Assembly (NCBI GenBank): GCA_902728285.1
Contig: CACVBU010000751.1
Location: forward strand, 248,001 to 312,000
Source: Clytia hemisphaerica
Taxonomy: Eukaryota > Cnidaria > Hydrozoa > Leptothecata > Clytiidae
Length of the DNA stretch: 64,000 nt
Reading direction: 5' to 3'
Positions 1 through 12,200 of this stretch are shown here, one piece after another. The position numbers were made by a program, and so were the translations under genes. Under the pieces are notes generated by a model. The model searched no databases. It worked only from the letters and a program-made list of their open reading frames with translations, and had not been told where the DNA came from. Positions within the stretch are counted from its first letter, which is position 1. Every line of letters starts with the position of its first letter.

Positions 1-54
1 TCAGCAAGTATCTCGTCACCAACAAAATACATGTGCGTTTCACCTATCAAAGAA

Positions 55-56
<2 letters not shown>

Positions 57-148
<92 letters not shown>
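57..148. repeat. (TCAA)n microsatellite
   Basis: About 23 uninterrupted copies of the tetranucleotide TCAA. It lies in the LYST intron/exon neighbourhood at the left edge of the window and no other feature is visible in it. Confidence 0.98.
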
Positions 149-221
149 GATTGATGTAAATCATGGCTTCTAAGCTATCTTTTATAACTGAAAGACACAA
201 TAAGAGGCTTTGACCGCTTAC

Positions 222-283
222 CGATGAGAACTTCTCCCGAATTCTTGGTCGCAGGTGTCACGCGTTTACAGTGATACAAAAAT
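222..283 (-). CDS. LYST: Probable LYST exon at the start of the PH-like domain
   Basis: A 62-base open stretch between a good acceptor (pyrimidine-rich, CAG at 284-286) and a good donor (GTAAG at 217-221). In one frame it reads [21 protein letters not shown], which resembles the first strand of the LYST PH-BEACH domain (R-x-C-x-x-V-x-P...x-G-E-L-L-x-G). Phase does not connect directly to exon 37, so at least one small exon between about 300 and 2630 is missing from my model. Its presence would place the gene at 614-1891 inside a LYST intron. Confidence 0.6.
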
Positions 284-3200
284 CTGTAAGAAGAGAGTTG
301 AGTATAAAAAACTTTTCGAACTTATTAATTAAAAACATATCAAAATCCTAGAGTTCTAATATCCTCAGAGAGCCTTTACCGTATCCCTTCAAGCAAGCGG
401 CATGGCGCTCTTTTAATTTTAGATTTAAGATTTTAGGGCGTTTCTCTCTTTAGAGAGAGACGCTAAAAAAAGAAATACGGCAAGCCTGAACCAAACTGGT
501 GAAAGAATTGACGTCAATTTGAAAAATGACGTCAAATAATTTTCTTATTTGGCTAAAACTTGAATTTTTACAAAAAGAAAATTTATTATAGTCTTGAATT
601 TTTCGGAATCAAGATGTCGTCCTTAGCGGAATTTGACAGATCTTATGTTAAGCATTTGTTTAGTGAAAAAGCAATTCATGATGAAATCTATAGCATCAGA
701 TCTTTATTTAAAGAAGACCAGAGCATAGATTATCGACAAACTTACAGCCTTCGAAGACTTTTCAGAGAAGAATGTAAGCTTCAAAAACAAAGAGAAGAGA
801 AGTTATACTTGGAACGACTTTTTTCCAAGAGAAACATCTCAACTCACCAAACGACGTACAGCCTACGTAAACTCTTCAAAGAAACTGACAGTTCAGTTAC
901 CAAAGAAAGGGTCGATCGTTTGTACTTAGAAAACTTGTTCCGAGAAACAAGAAATGAAAACTCTCAACTCGTTTACGATCTACGCCCGTTATTCAAAGAA
1001 GAAAAGAACAATACAGATCACGTGACTTATTATCTTCGACCTTTGTTCGATCCACGACCATTATCAGATTTCGGTGACAAATTGGATATTTCGGCATCAA
1101 GTAGCCAGGAAACATTCTTCGACCAGACTGATCCTAATCTGTTGGAAACGAGCTCTGTTGAAGAATTGAATTTGGATTCATACCCATCGGATTGCGAATC
1201 ATTGACAGAAGAAATCGTCACAGAAACTTTCGAAGAGACCTTTGAAAGTCCAACTTCCCATCACAATGAAGAAGAATTTATGGACACACTCATTGCGTTC
1301 ACAAATTCAACAGAAGAAGCAACATCGTTCGTTGAAGAAGATCAAACCTCCATCAACTATTCATCTGAAGATTTGGAAAACCAATTCTACGTTTTTGATG
1401 ATAAACATTCGACCTTCCTTCAAAGCAAAAGTCCTTTCGTTCCTTCTTTGAAAGCTGAAGAAGAGAAACTTGACTTTTACAGAAAATTATGCGGTTGGAC
1501 TCCTTCAGTCTTTCGACCATCCAACATTGCGAAGGACACTTCATCAGAAACTGATTTGGATCAATCCAACCATGAACAAGTGAGAAAAAACATCCGGAAA
1601 AACCGTCCCCTATTCATCTCGTTATCCGAAGAAGACTTGACTTCTTTTGTTGAGATTCAACTGGAAGAAGATGTAGAAGAAGCAGAACAACAACAAAGTC
1701 TCTTTAAACGTGTCAAGTGTTTGGTCACAAAGAATCAAGGTGCAACTTCTGTGCAACAAGAATCACCAGAAGCAACTGAAAATCAAGGAAATGAACGAAC
1801 AGGTTTCCTTCAACGAACCAAAACTTGGATCACCAAGAAACTTCGACCATTCAATTGCTTCTCACGTGGTAACAACAACGTCGCAATATAAAATTGATAT
1901 TACAACTAAATTATTTATTAGTATTTATATACTTTGTATATTAGAATATTTTAAAAACTAAATCAAGGAAAAAAAAAGTTTGGTTCAACCTATTATCCAA
2001 TAAAAAGGTTTTGCTCATTTTTTCACCAATCATCAGATAAGCTAAGCACTACTGGTTCAAATACCACGAAATAAATCTGGGCCGTGAGAAACCCTAAAAA
2101 CTCGCCGCAATGGTGAAACTTAAAACTTTGTAACCACTTTTATATCCCTTTGAATTCATTCTTTCCCATCAAGACAAGGTTACATTAACAAACTTCACAT
2201 ACCTGATGGTATCATTGGTTTTGAAGCTGTAAAAACAAGGTTGTTCCCCATCCATGTGTTCAGTAAACAAATAGGATAGCAAGCCTTTTTGGTGTGAAAG
2301 GTCTGTCAAAAAAAAATTAAAAAAAAAAAAAAAATTAACTGAAATGACAAGTGAAATTTTTTGAAAGGCTTTATATGGTTAGGGCAAATCATTAAGAATA
2401 GTATACTCTATATAGTGTTTACAGAGGTAAAAAAATAGTGAGCATTGGTTGAGTAATTAGAGCGCTTGAATCCTGATTGGTAAATTGATTCAGAATTTCA
2501 ATCTTCTCGCATACAGCTCTCCAGCTCTATATCAAAGAAAATGCTTCATATATTTTAACATTTTAAGTATTTCTAAAACCAAGTTGTATAGATCCGGTTC
2601 AAAAATCTCAATCTAAGAAATCAAGAAAATTTACTTTTGGCAGGCGCATCCTCCATGAAGAACTTTGGAGCAATCTCCAGATGACATCGTTGTAAACGTT
2701 TTCTCATTCTTGATGGACCTTCCGTTGGATCCAGTTGCCATGAGCACGGGTAGCTCTCCTTGTGGTACCATAACGCTCTGTAAGTAGAAAGAAAAAAGGT
2801 AATGGTGTAATGTGACGATTAAAAAAGATGTGGCTGTGGCGCATCCGATGATGATATAATGACAGATGAATGAAAGTCTTATTTAAATTTCTTTCAATAA
2901 AGTCACGTGACATCCCATTGAATCTCCTGTTGTGACGTCATCAACAATACCTAACACTTTTTAAAGCATCAGTCAAGACAGACATAAGACGACCGAACTG
3001 ATATTAGCGAGGTTAAGCACGGTTTTATTTTGACCGTAAAGTGCGATACCGTAGGCCTGTACATAACTTGCCAAAGCAAACCATGCAAGCGGAATCTTAT
3101 GTACAGGCCTACGATATCGCATTGAACGGTCTAAATAAACACTTGCTTAACCTCGCTATTGTCTCGAAAGCGGCGTCAGTTTCAGATCTTTGATCGCGTC

Positions 3201-6200
3201 AGTGTGTATTACACAGACTGGTTAGCGAGCACCTCACTAAAAACCAGGACATTTCATCTCGTTTCTTGCGTTAATTACGTAGAATAAACGCGGGTGACGT
3301 CTGGTATAGGCTAAAGACTGCAAGTTACGAGTTCGCCAAGTGCTAAAACATCGTTATTCATTTATATCTCAAGAATTTAAATTTCTGTTTGCTTTTCATT
3401 TCTGCTCGTGTTATTTAGGTATTGATAATACTAGATTAAAATCTAAAATTTAACATTCAACATATAACATTTTTCCATTTTGGCATACTATAACAGCCAA
3501 AACATAAAAATGATAAGGCAATTGTATAGCACCTATGTAGGAAACAAATTGCTCCAAATCTTGCATAAAAGATTGCGGCTCTAGCCTTCAGCTATAAATT
3601 ATTGTGTCGGACGCTGAGAGACTATGTTTTTGGAAATAACTTTCTCAACATACCGTTCTTGTGTGACGTGGTGTATCAAGTTTCGCCACGTCTTACGTAT
3701 TTCCACGTCTTTAGACACTTTGCCACGAACGACGCGTAATAATTTCTGACGTTGTCGATCTTGCTCTTCCACAATGACTTTGGAGACCTCCATCCCATTG
3801 TCTGCTATACCTCGACACAACTGACTATTTCGTTCCAAGATTCTAAAATAATGAAAGGAAGTGGTTGAATTTTTGACATTAGAGAATCATTTCGGTAGCA
3901 TGAACTAAATAAAACATAGGAAGACAAGGGTTTCGGGGCGGGCACTCGGACCGCCCAGTTAGCTAGTGTTCTTTTATATTTTTAAAAAGAACATCCAACA
4001 TTTTCCTTGGATGTTTTGAACTGTTTTTAACTTATTCCTGTTTCTTTCCTGTTCGGTCTAATCATCTTGAAAGAGTTAATTAAAAAAGATTTAAACATCA
4101 ACTACACGAAAAAGATTGTTTGCATGAAGTTACCTTTTATAGGAATCCCTTCGTTTGATCATTTCCTCTTCTTTGCGTTTGTGTTTGATCTATTTATGAT
4201 GAAAATGAAAATGAAGAGGACGAAGAAAAGAAAAGTTATTGCCATTTTAAACTATCTGTGAAAGTGAAACTTTAATGCATTAAAAATTGACTCCATGACA
4301 GAACGAGTAGTGGTTTTGCAGATTTTGAAGACTAGAGCTTCAGAGCTTATACGCAGTCAGCTTTAGATGGTTTTCTATTGTCAATACAGCTTCCTCTTTC
4401 TGATCCCATTTTCAAGACTTTTCTTCAAATTAGGGAAAAATTCGAATTGTAGAGAGCATTTTAAATTGAAGGGACCAATTTTTTAGTTCAAATTACAGTA
4501 GAGAGTTAGCTGTACAGCACTTGTTAATCACACAAACCTCCGTCATTTCCGTCAGCAGTTTCTGGTCATTCATCTTCACCAGATTGATTTTACCGATGGA
4601 CTTTTTGAACTTCTTCAACATATCCACATCTCCTTCGGAAAGTTGCGAATGTGGGATAGACAAAATACTGTTCAAACATGCCAAAAACTTCTCACGGCGC
4701 TGAAAGGGAACAACAAGTTCGACCTTGAATTTTTAGGCTTGAAAATGGTAGGTGACTTATAGGACTATAATCATAACAGTGTGCTTGCAACTGAAAAATC
4801 TGTACAGTTGAAGGACATTAATGTATCCCCTACCATTTGCTTACACAGCATTCTTAAACAAAAGAAAAGAACAATTTTCTTCCCCTCCTGCGTCGTGCGA
4901 GAAAATAAATACCGCATACCGTATCAATGGACCTGTCATACGTGCACATTGGTCATCCAACCGTTCTTCAACATTCGAAACTTTGAAGATCTGGACGCCT
5001 CTGCCGATCATATTCCTAACGACTTTGTCAGTCCATCAATTGCTCTGCTGAACCAGCACCGTAAACATCTATCCGTAGCCCATCTCAACACCCAATCTAT
5101 GGCATCTACCTTTACCGAATTCGAATCATACGTCTCAGAGCACCAATTCGACATCATCACAATGTCCGAGACCTGGTTGAAAGACAACAAGAACCTTTTA
5201 TCGCACCTTGAAATAGATGGCTACGAAAAAGACTTTCGAAACCGAGATGCTAAACGTGGCGGTGGTGTCGGATACTACATCAAAACAGACATCAAACACA
5301 AAGCCCGCAAAGATATTGAATCCTTTGACACAACTATCGAACACCAGTGGATTGAATTGACTGGCAAGAACCGTCTCTCGAATGTCTTGATTGGCATTGT
5401 GTATCAGCCAAGCAGTAAACAAAATGAAAAACTTGAGTGGCTCAATAAATTCGAATCACTTGTTTCCCAAGCCGCAATTGTTCATCATGGTCCAATAATA
5501 ATTACAGGTGACTTTAACATCGATTTACTTGTACCGTCACCAGCAAACGAAGCTTACCAGAACATACTGGGAACGCCCAATCTCAAACAACTTATAGCCC
5601 AACCAACACGAAATTCCAAAACTCTAATCGACCATGTTATCACAAACATTGACACCAAACTTATAGCGAGCGATGTTGTTTTATGTGACGAAATCTCAGA
5701 CCACGATTCACCTTTTTGTATCCTCAAAATCAACAAACCTCGATATGAACCGTGGCACAAATACATTAGAGACGAACGAACTTTAGTACTCGCAGACTAT
5801 ATCAATGATTTTCAACAGCTACCATTAAACATTGTGTATGCTTTCGATAACACCTCAGACAAAGTCAATGCACTTAATAAACTTATCACGGAGTGCATCG
5901 ATCGTCACGCACCTGTACGTAAGATCAAACTGACCCGTCCTTCGTCCCCATGGATGAAAGATCTTGATGTCCGAGATTTACAACGGCAGAAAAATGAACT
6001 ACGGCTAAATTTGAAAAATAACCGCAACAATGAACAACTTGACCAACTAAGAAACGTGAGGAACAACCTCAAATCGACCATCCGAGGAGCGAAAAAGAAA
6101 TTTCTTAAGAACCTCCTAGCTAACAAATCCTCAGCCGAAACATGGAAAGTCATCAACAAATTACTACATCCCAGACAAAAACGCATGGACGTTGATCCAG

Positions 6201-9200
6201 ACGAAATTAACAAGTTTTTCAACTCAACTGCCATGAGGACAACAGGAAGAAATGCAGGAGAGCTCTCAAAATCGTTCATTGAAGAACTACCCGAACATCC
6301 AGACAGCTTCCATCTCCGTCCTGCTACGTACGATGAAGTTTCGAGAGCTATCCAGAAACTTAGATCAGATTGTTTCACCGGACCCGACAACATCCCTTCA
6401 AAATTCATCAAGCCAGTATCCCAATATCTCACATCACCTCTAACCGATATCATCAATAACTGTATCCAATCATCGACCTTCCCAGAAGAATGGAAAACTA
6501 GTCGAATTTGCCCAGTTCCCAAAGTCACCGACCCCCAATCCTTGACAGACTACAGACCAATCAGCATCTTGCCAATCTTGTCAAAAGTCTTTGAAAGAAT
6601 TATCCTCCAACAATTAACTGAGCACATCGAAGAAAAATCGATTTACCTCGAGAGTCAATCTGGTTTCAGAAAGTCGCATTCAACTATAACCGTCCTACTC
6701 AAGCTGAAAAACGATATTAAAGTTGCAATGAGCAGAAGCGAAGTAACGCTATCTGTATTTGCCGATTTCTCAAAGGCTTTTGACACCGTTGACTATCGAA
6801 CTTTAATAAAACAACTTAGTAACCTTGGCTTCTCTCGAAAAGTACTTTATTTGATTAGAGATTATCTATCAGAACGCAAACAATACGCCCAAATCGACGA
6901 TAAATCATCGAGCAAATTAGACGTACAGTTTGGCGTTCCACAGGGGAGTATACTTGGCCCGATCTTGTTCAACTTGTATGTGACCACTATAAACACCAAC
7001 GGTCCGAGCACATACCTGCTATATGCCGATGATACTACGCTACTCCGACACACAAAGATCCAAGAACTGCAGAGCGCCATCGAATCGGTCCAAAATGAAA
7101 TAGACAACATCAACCTTTGGTCTGAGCAAAACAATCTTTGTCTAAACACAAAAAAGACAAAAATGACAATCTTTTCGACCAGACAACTTGCACAACGCCA
7201 TTCCCTCGCGGAACTCGTCACGGTTATCAAAAGCGCTGGACAGGATATTGAACAGGTCAAAAATTTCAAAATTCTCGGTGTTAGATTTAATGATCATCTA
7301 GACTGGACTGAACATGTCAACCATACCATGAGATCTTGTTTTGCCACGTTACGCTGCTTAAAACGATTCAAGAACACCGCATCATGGCAGCAGCGCAAGA
7401 TGCTTATGGAGTCACTGGTTCTCAGTAAACTGACATATGGCATCGCTTTACTATCCGATGCTACAAAAGCCCAAATTGAGCGTCTTCAGAAAGTCCAGAA
7501 CGCCGCCGCTGGCTTCGTGCTCAAACGTTATGCCAGAACCAGCGACGTAATCGATCTCGAATGGTTACCAGTTTCTGAGATGGTTGATCTAACAATCGCC
7601 AAGATTGCCCATAGCGCTCTCCACAACCCCAGCTGGCCGTCATACCTCAAACTTAATAGACAACCGGATCCAGACAGAGAGCTCCGAAATGGTAATTTGG
7701 TCGCACATGACATTGAGGACACATCTCGTCTAACTGGCACCTTTGCACATGAGGCCGCAAAATGCTTCAACAACTTGCCTGTTGATATCAAACGAATTGA
7801 CAAAAAGGAAAGCTTTGCTGATAAATGCTGGAATTTTTATTTTGATAGGGCGCTAGCCAAATCTCTAAGCTAATTCAATTCAACCTCGAGTCACAAACTT
7901 AATCAACACAGTCGATCTAGTATCTGATACTTACGTGTAGTCTTTAGCATTTGCAGCCTAGTCTATTTTCTAAGGTCATTTATTTTCAATCACTTGCTAT
8001 ATATTTGGACTCACTCTTCTTGTGTTTTCTAGCCCACCAGCGATTCTAGCGTTCCCCTTTTGATATATTTATTTTATGTTAATATTTATTTTATTTTATC
8101 TAAAACATTGTTCTAGCATTTTATATTCCTAAATGAGACCGAACCTATATTCTATTTTACCGCAGCCATTCCACAATTTTGCCATCACAATATCTACAAA
8201 TTTAACCGAATGGTTTTAGTTTTGATGTTAATTCGATGTTGCGCTATTACGTCTAGTCTATTCTAAATTCGAATTTTCTTCTCAGTTTGATCTCCTATGA
8301 ATATATTAAAATATTATCATATAAGTAGTTTTTCTCCCTAATATTTAATATTTACTATTTCATTGCATAACTAGGACTTTGACAACCTACACAATTCGAC
8401 CTATGTGTTTTTTTTTATCTATATCATCTTATCCGACGAACCTATTTTTCAGCGTCTTCTATATTAGGTTGCCCATTGATTTACTATTTCTATACTATGT
8501 AGCCGACCAGCCCACTAAGCTTCCATTAATGATTTAGCTGTCCACTTCGTATGAGTTTGAATCGTAGAATTTTATATACATTTATATACATAACATATAC
8601 ATAAAATATTTCAACTTCTTGTAAGAAGAACCAATATACTTTTGGAGATCAAGAAATTAATGATGAAAAAAAAAAAAAAAAAAACAAAAAAAAAAAAAAT
8701 TAGGAAATTTGTTTCTTATTCCGCCTTACCAGCATAAAAGGTGCGCCTCATATGTATATTACACAAAAGATTATACTTAAACTACGTCGATACAATTTTC
8801 ATTCATAATAAGTACTTGATTCCAGTCTCTTCAACAGTGACAGCTAGACCTCTTTGGATCCATTCATTCAAAAGTGGGTGAATGTGAGTTTACCTTTGAC
8901 AGTAGGTGAGTGAGAAGAAAGATGGGCACCATGTGTTTGTTCTCTTTATACTTCATGTACTGGCGCACGAAATAAAGCCGCAAATCTTGACTTCGCAGCG
9001 GTGATACGAAATTAATGAACAAGTGACTCGCCTAAAATGAACAAAAATAAAAAAAACAGATTAGGATAAAACTTCACTTTTTGGTAATAGATGGTACTAT
9101 TATAGTCGTTTCTCCAAATCGGTAATCCAAACCTAATTCAATGGGGTTTTGCATAATAGTGACGTGGTAATTAATGACCCACAAACTAATCCTTTATCAG

Positions 9201-12200
9201 ACCAACCTTATAGGTCAACTTTAAAAAATACAAAAATTACCTGTGCGATGACTTCTTCTTTGATGGATTTGAGAAGCGAGCACCAACTAGTATTTTCACT
9301 TTTCGACGACTGACAAATGAAAGATTTGCAAGGTGGTGATTATTTAGTTGACTAAACTAACTAAGGACCTCCTTATAATGATCAGATGACAGAGATATGC
9401 AGCACAGACATGATGGGCTACCGGGTGCGCCACAAAAAAGTTTCTCTCTTTAAAACTAACTTTCTAGAAATCTAAAAATTTTGAAAGAACCATTCCTATT
9501 TCATTGGTAAGAAGAAAGATAAACTTAAATTTTGATGGGTCATTTATTAAATTCGGTTCATTAGATCAAAAGTTATGCTCAATTGAATAAAAAAGCTACT
9601 TTCAGAAAGTGCCCGAAAACGTTAAAATCGACCTATCAAATTGTTATCGTATGTACGTCGAAACCCCAATTTGATGTATTTTTATGAATTTTACAAGATT
9701 TTTTGGCTTTTTTCGACAAACTTTCTGCCTGTAAATGAAATTCAACCTTCCTTTATATAACAATAGGTCATTTAGACAGCTAATTAGCATTTTTAATGAC
9801 TGAAACGAAGATAATGATGTATCGTGTAGTTATGCTTCTGTTTAATTTGATGGGTCGATTTTTAACGTTTTTGAGCACTTTCAGAAAGTAAATTTTTTAT
9901 TTAATTGAGCATAACTTTTAATCTAGTGAATCGAATTTAATAAATGACCCATCAAAATTTAAGTTTATCTATCTTCTTTCCAATGAAATAGAAACAGTTT
10001 TTTAAAAACTTTTAGATTTTAAGAAAATTAGTTTTTAAGAGAGAAACTTTTTTGTGGCGCACCCGGTAGAAATTCTGGTATTTTAGAGCGCTATTCGTAG
10101 AGACCAACCGTTTCAACTAAAAACGAGATGTTGGCCACTAAAGTCTCCTTGATTTTGACCTCGTTAGTTTTAAAGTCCGTTAAATAAATTTTTAAATTCT
10201 TAAAACTTCGGTTGGGATAGTGAAACTCTTCTTAAAACCTCAGCGATATGTTGCTTCACAAACCTTTGACTTTTGAAGAAAGGGTTGGCTCACCAATATC
10301 ATTTGCAGATTGATGCAAAACCATTCGAACAAATCTTTACAAAACTCCTGGTCCGCATCCGTGCACGTCATCTTATGCTCGCTCCCAGACCCCAAACATT
10401 TCAATTTACATCCAAACATGAAGACGTCAGTCGTCTGCTCGTGTTTTGCGAACAGTGTAGCTAATTTAACGGCTTCCGACAAAATATCTTGAAGCCGCTC
10501 TTGTACTTCCGTAGGTGTAGCGATAGTGGGTTGCGGTAAAATTTGAGCACCGCCACGTAAGCGCTTGATTAGACTGCGTGCCGCAGTGCCAGCTTTGTTT
10601 CCAGTCTCGTAGACGTCGTTTGCTATTAAAAACTGAGGATCTCCTTTCGTGTTCATCCGATACAAGTCGTTTTTTTGGAAAACGTTCAACGCCGATTGAA
10701 TCAAATAATACTTCAAGAAGCGACAAGTTTTTGATAGCAATGATGATGATGTGTGACCTGTAAGGTAGACGTTTGATAGAATTTCAGTTGAATCTTTTTT
10801 TTCATGGTTTACACATCCGTTCAATCGCCATTCAAGGTAATGGGATGATCAAGTACATGATTGTTAACCCAGCTGGCACACAACGTTGTTTCAACGTTTA
10901 TCTAACGTTCACAGCGTCCACATAACGTTAGATGAACGTTGAAACAACGTTGTGTGCCAGCTGGGAAGTAAAGATCTTCTGGTCAACAATCAAACAAGCC
11001 AAAGAACTAGTAAAAGTTGAACAAACAAACCCTCTTCTTTATTGTCAATTTCAAAACAGTTATTTTAAAAGTACATCATATAGAAGATTTCAATCTCAAA
11101 CCATCTGACATGATTGAAGAGAAACGTTATCAAACAAACGAGGTTACCTTTCTTTTCTTTTTCTCTGCCATCCACATGTTCCAAGGATAATTGAAGATCT
11201 TTATACATTTGAAAATAAAGAGTTTGGCAAGTGCTAAAAGGAGGAACAGGTTTAATGTACAGAAAACAGAAACAGTTATGTCAATAGACCTTTGGTTTAT
11301 CTTAATTTGAAGTTTCAAAAGGGTCAAAGGACCAGGGTACACTTAAAGCAAAATAAGGCTCGAGTATATTGATGTGATGAGGGTTTCTTTTTCCAAATTT
11401 AGATGGAGCTATAAACTTCAAACATTGACTTGGGCAAGTGTTCAAAATCAAATCAAATCTCCCCAAATCAGTAAACCGTCGAATGATGCTTTCTCCGGTT
11501 AAAGGGACGATCTTGGGTATGTTCGAGTCATAAATGCTATTCTAATAACAATAGAACTTTGTCTACGACGTTATCGATATAGAGAAGTGCAAATTTTAAT
11601 CGATCCTCCAGTCCTTCTTACCGGCAAGCCTTGTCAACGAGCCAATCAAGGAGAAGCAACAAATGTCCGAAAGATTCTTTCTTCCATGATGTCCTAAACA
11701 ATGAAATACAAGACTTTGTTTTATGGTCAATATAATTATGATACATGTCGACTGTAACTTTTCATTTTCGAATGGTAAAACATGATTTTACTAATAATTC
11801 ACGATTTTTTGAAAGATATTTCCTTGGGCGATAACCAGAAGCTTCGTGTTTTTGATGTTGTTAAAAACTATATATTCGACGCTCACTACAAGAGGTCATC
11901 TTCAGAGTAAAAATCTAATAACAAACGAAATCTTTTAAAAACAAATTTTCGAAAATGACCAGTAAAATAGTTAAAATAGTTTAAAATTCGACCGTATTGA
12001 AACACTCCCAACTTTCTGGTCATAGACCAGTTACCATGGATGACGTAGAATTAATTGCCAAAGGATTCAAAAAGAATGAAACAAGAGAGATAACTGAAGC
12101 TCTTTTAATTATCGATCAAAAACCTACACTTAATGTACAGTCAGGAACTATTGCAAATTAGGCTATGATGGCCAAACTAGGATGTTCGCCTAATTAGGCC

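Noticed and set aside
2203..2226. 24-base LYST microexon with good GT-AG borders
   Set aside because: Kept only as a candidate: it does not restore the phase needed by the exon at 222-283 and is too short to judge by similarity.
5905..6528. 207-codon frame on the minus strand within the LINE
   Set aside because: It is the antisense shadow of the endonuclease-reverse transcriptase frame, with no recognisable protein sequence.
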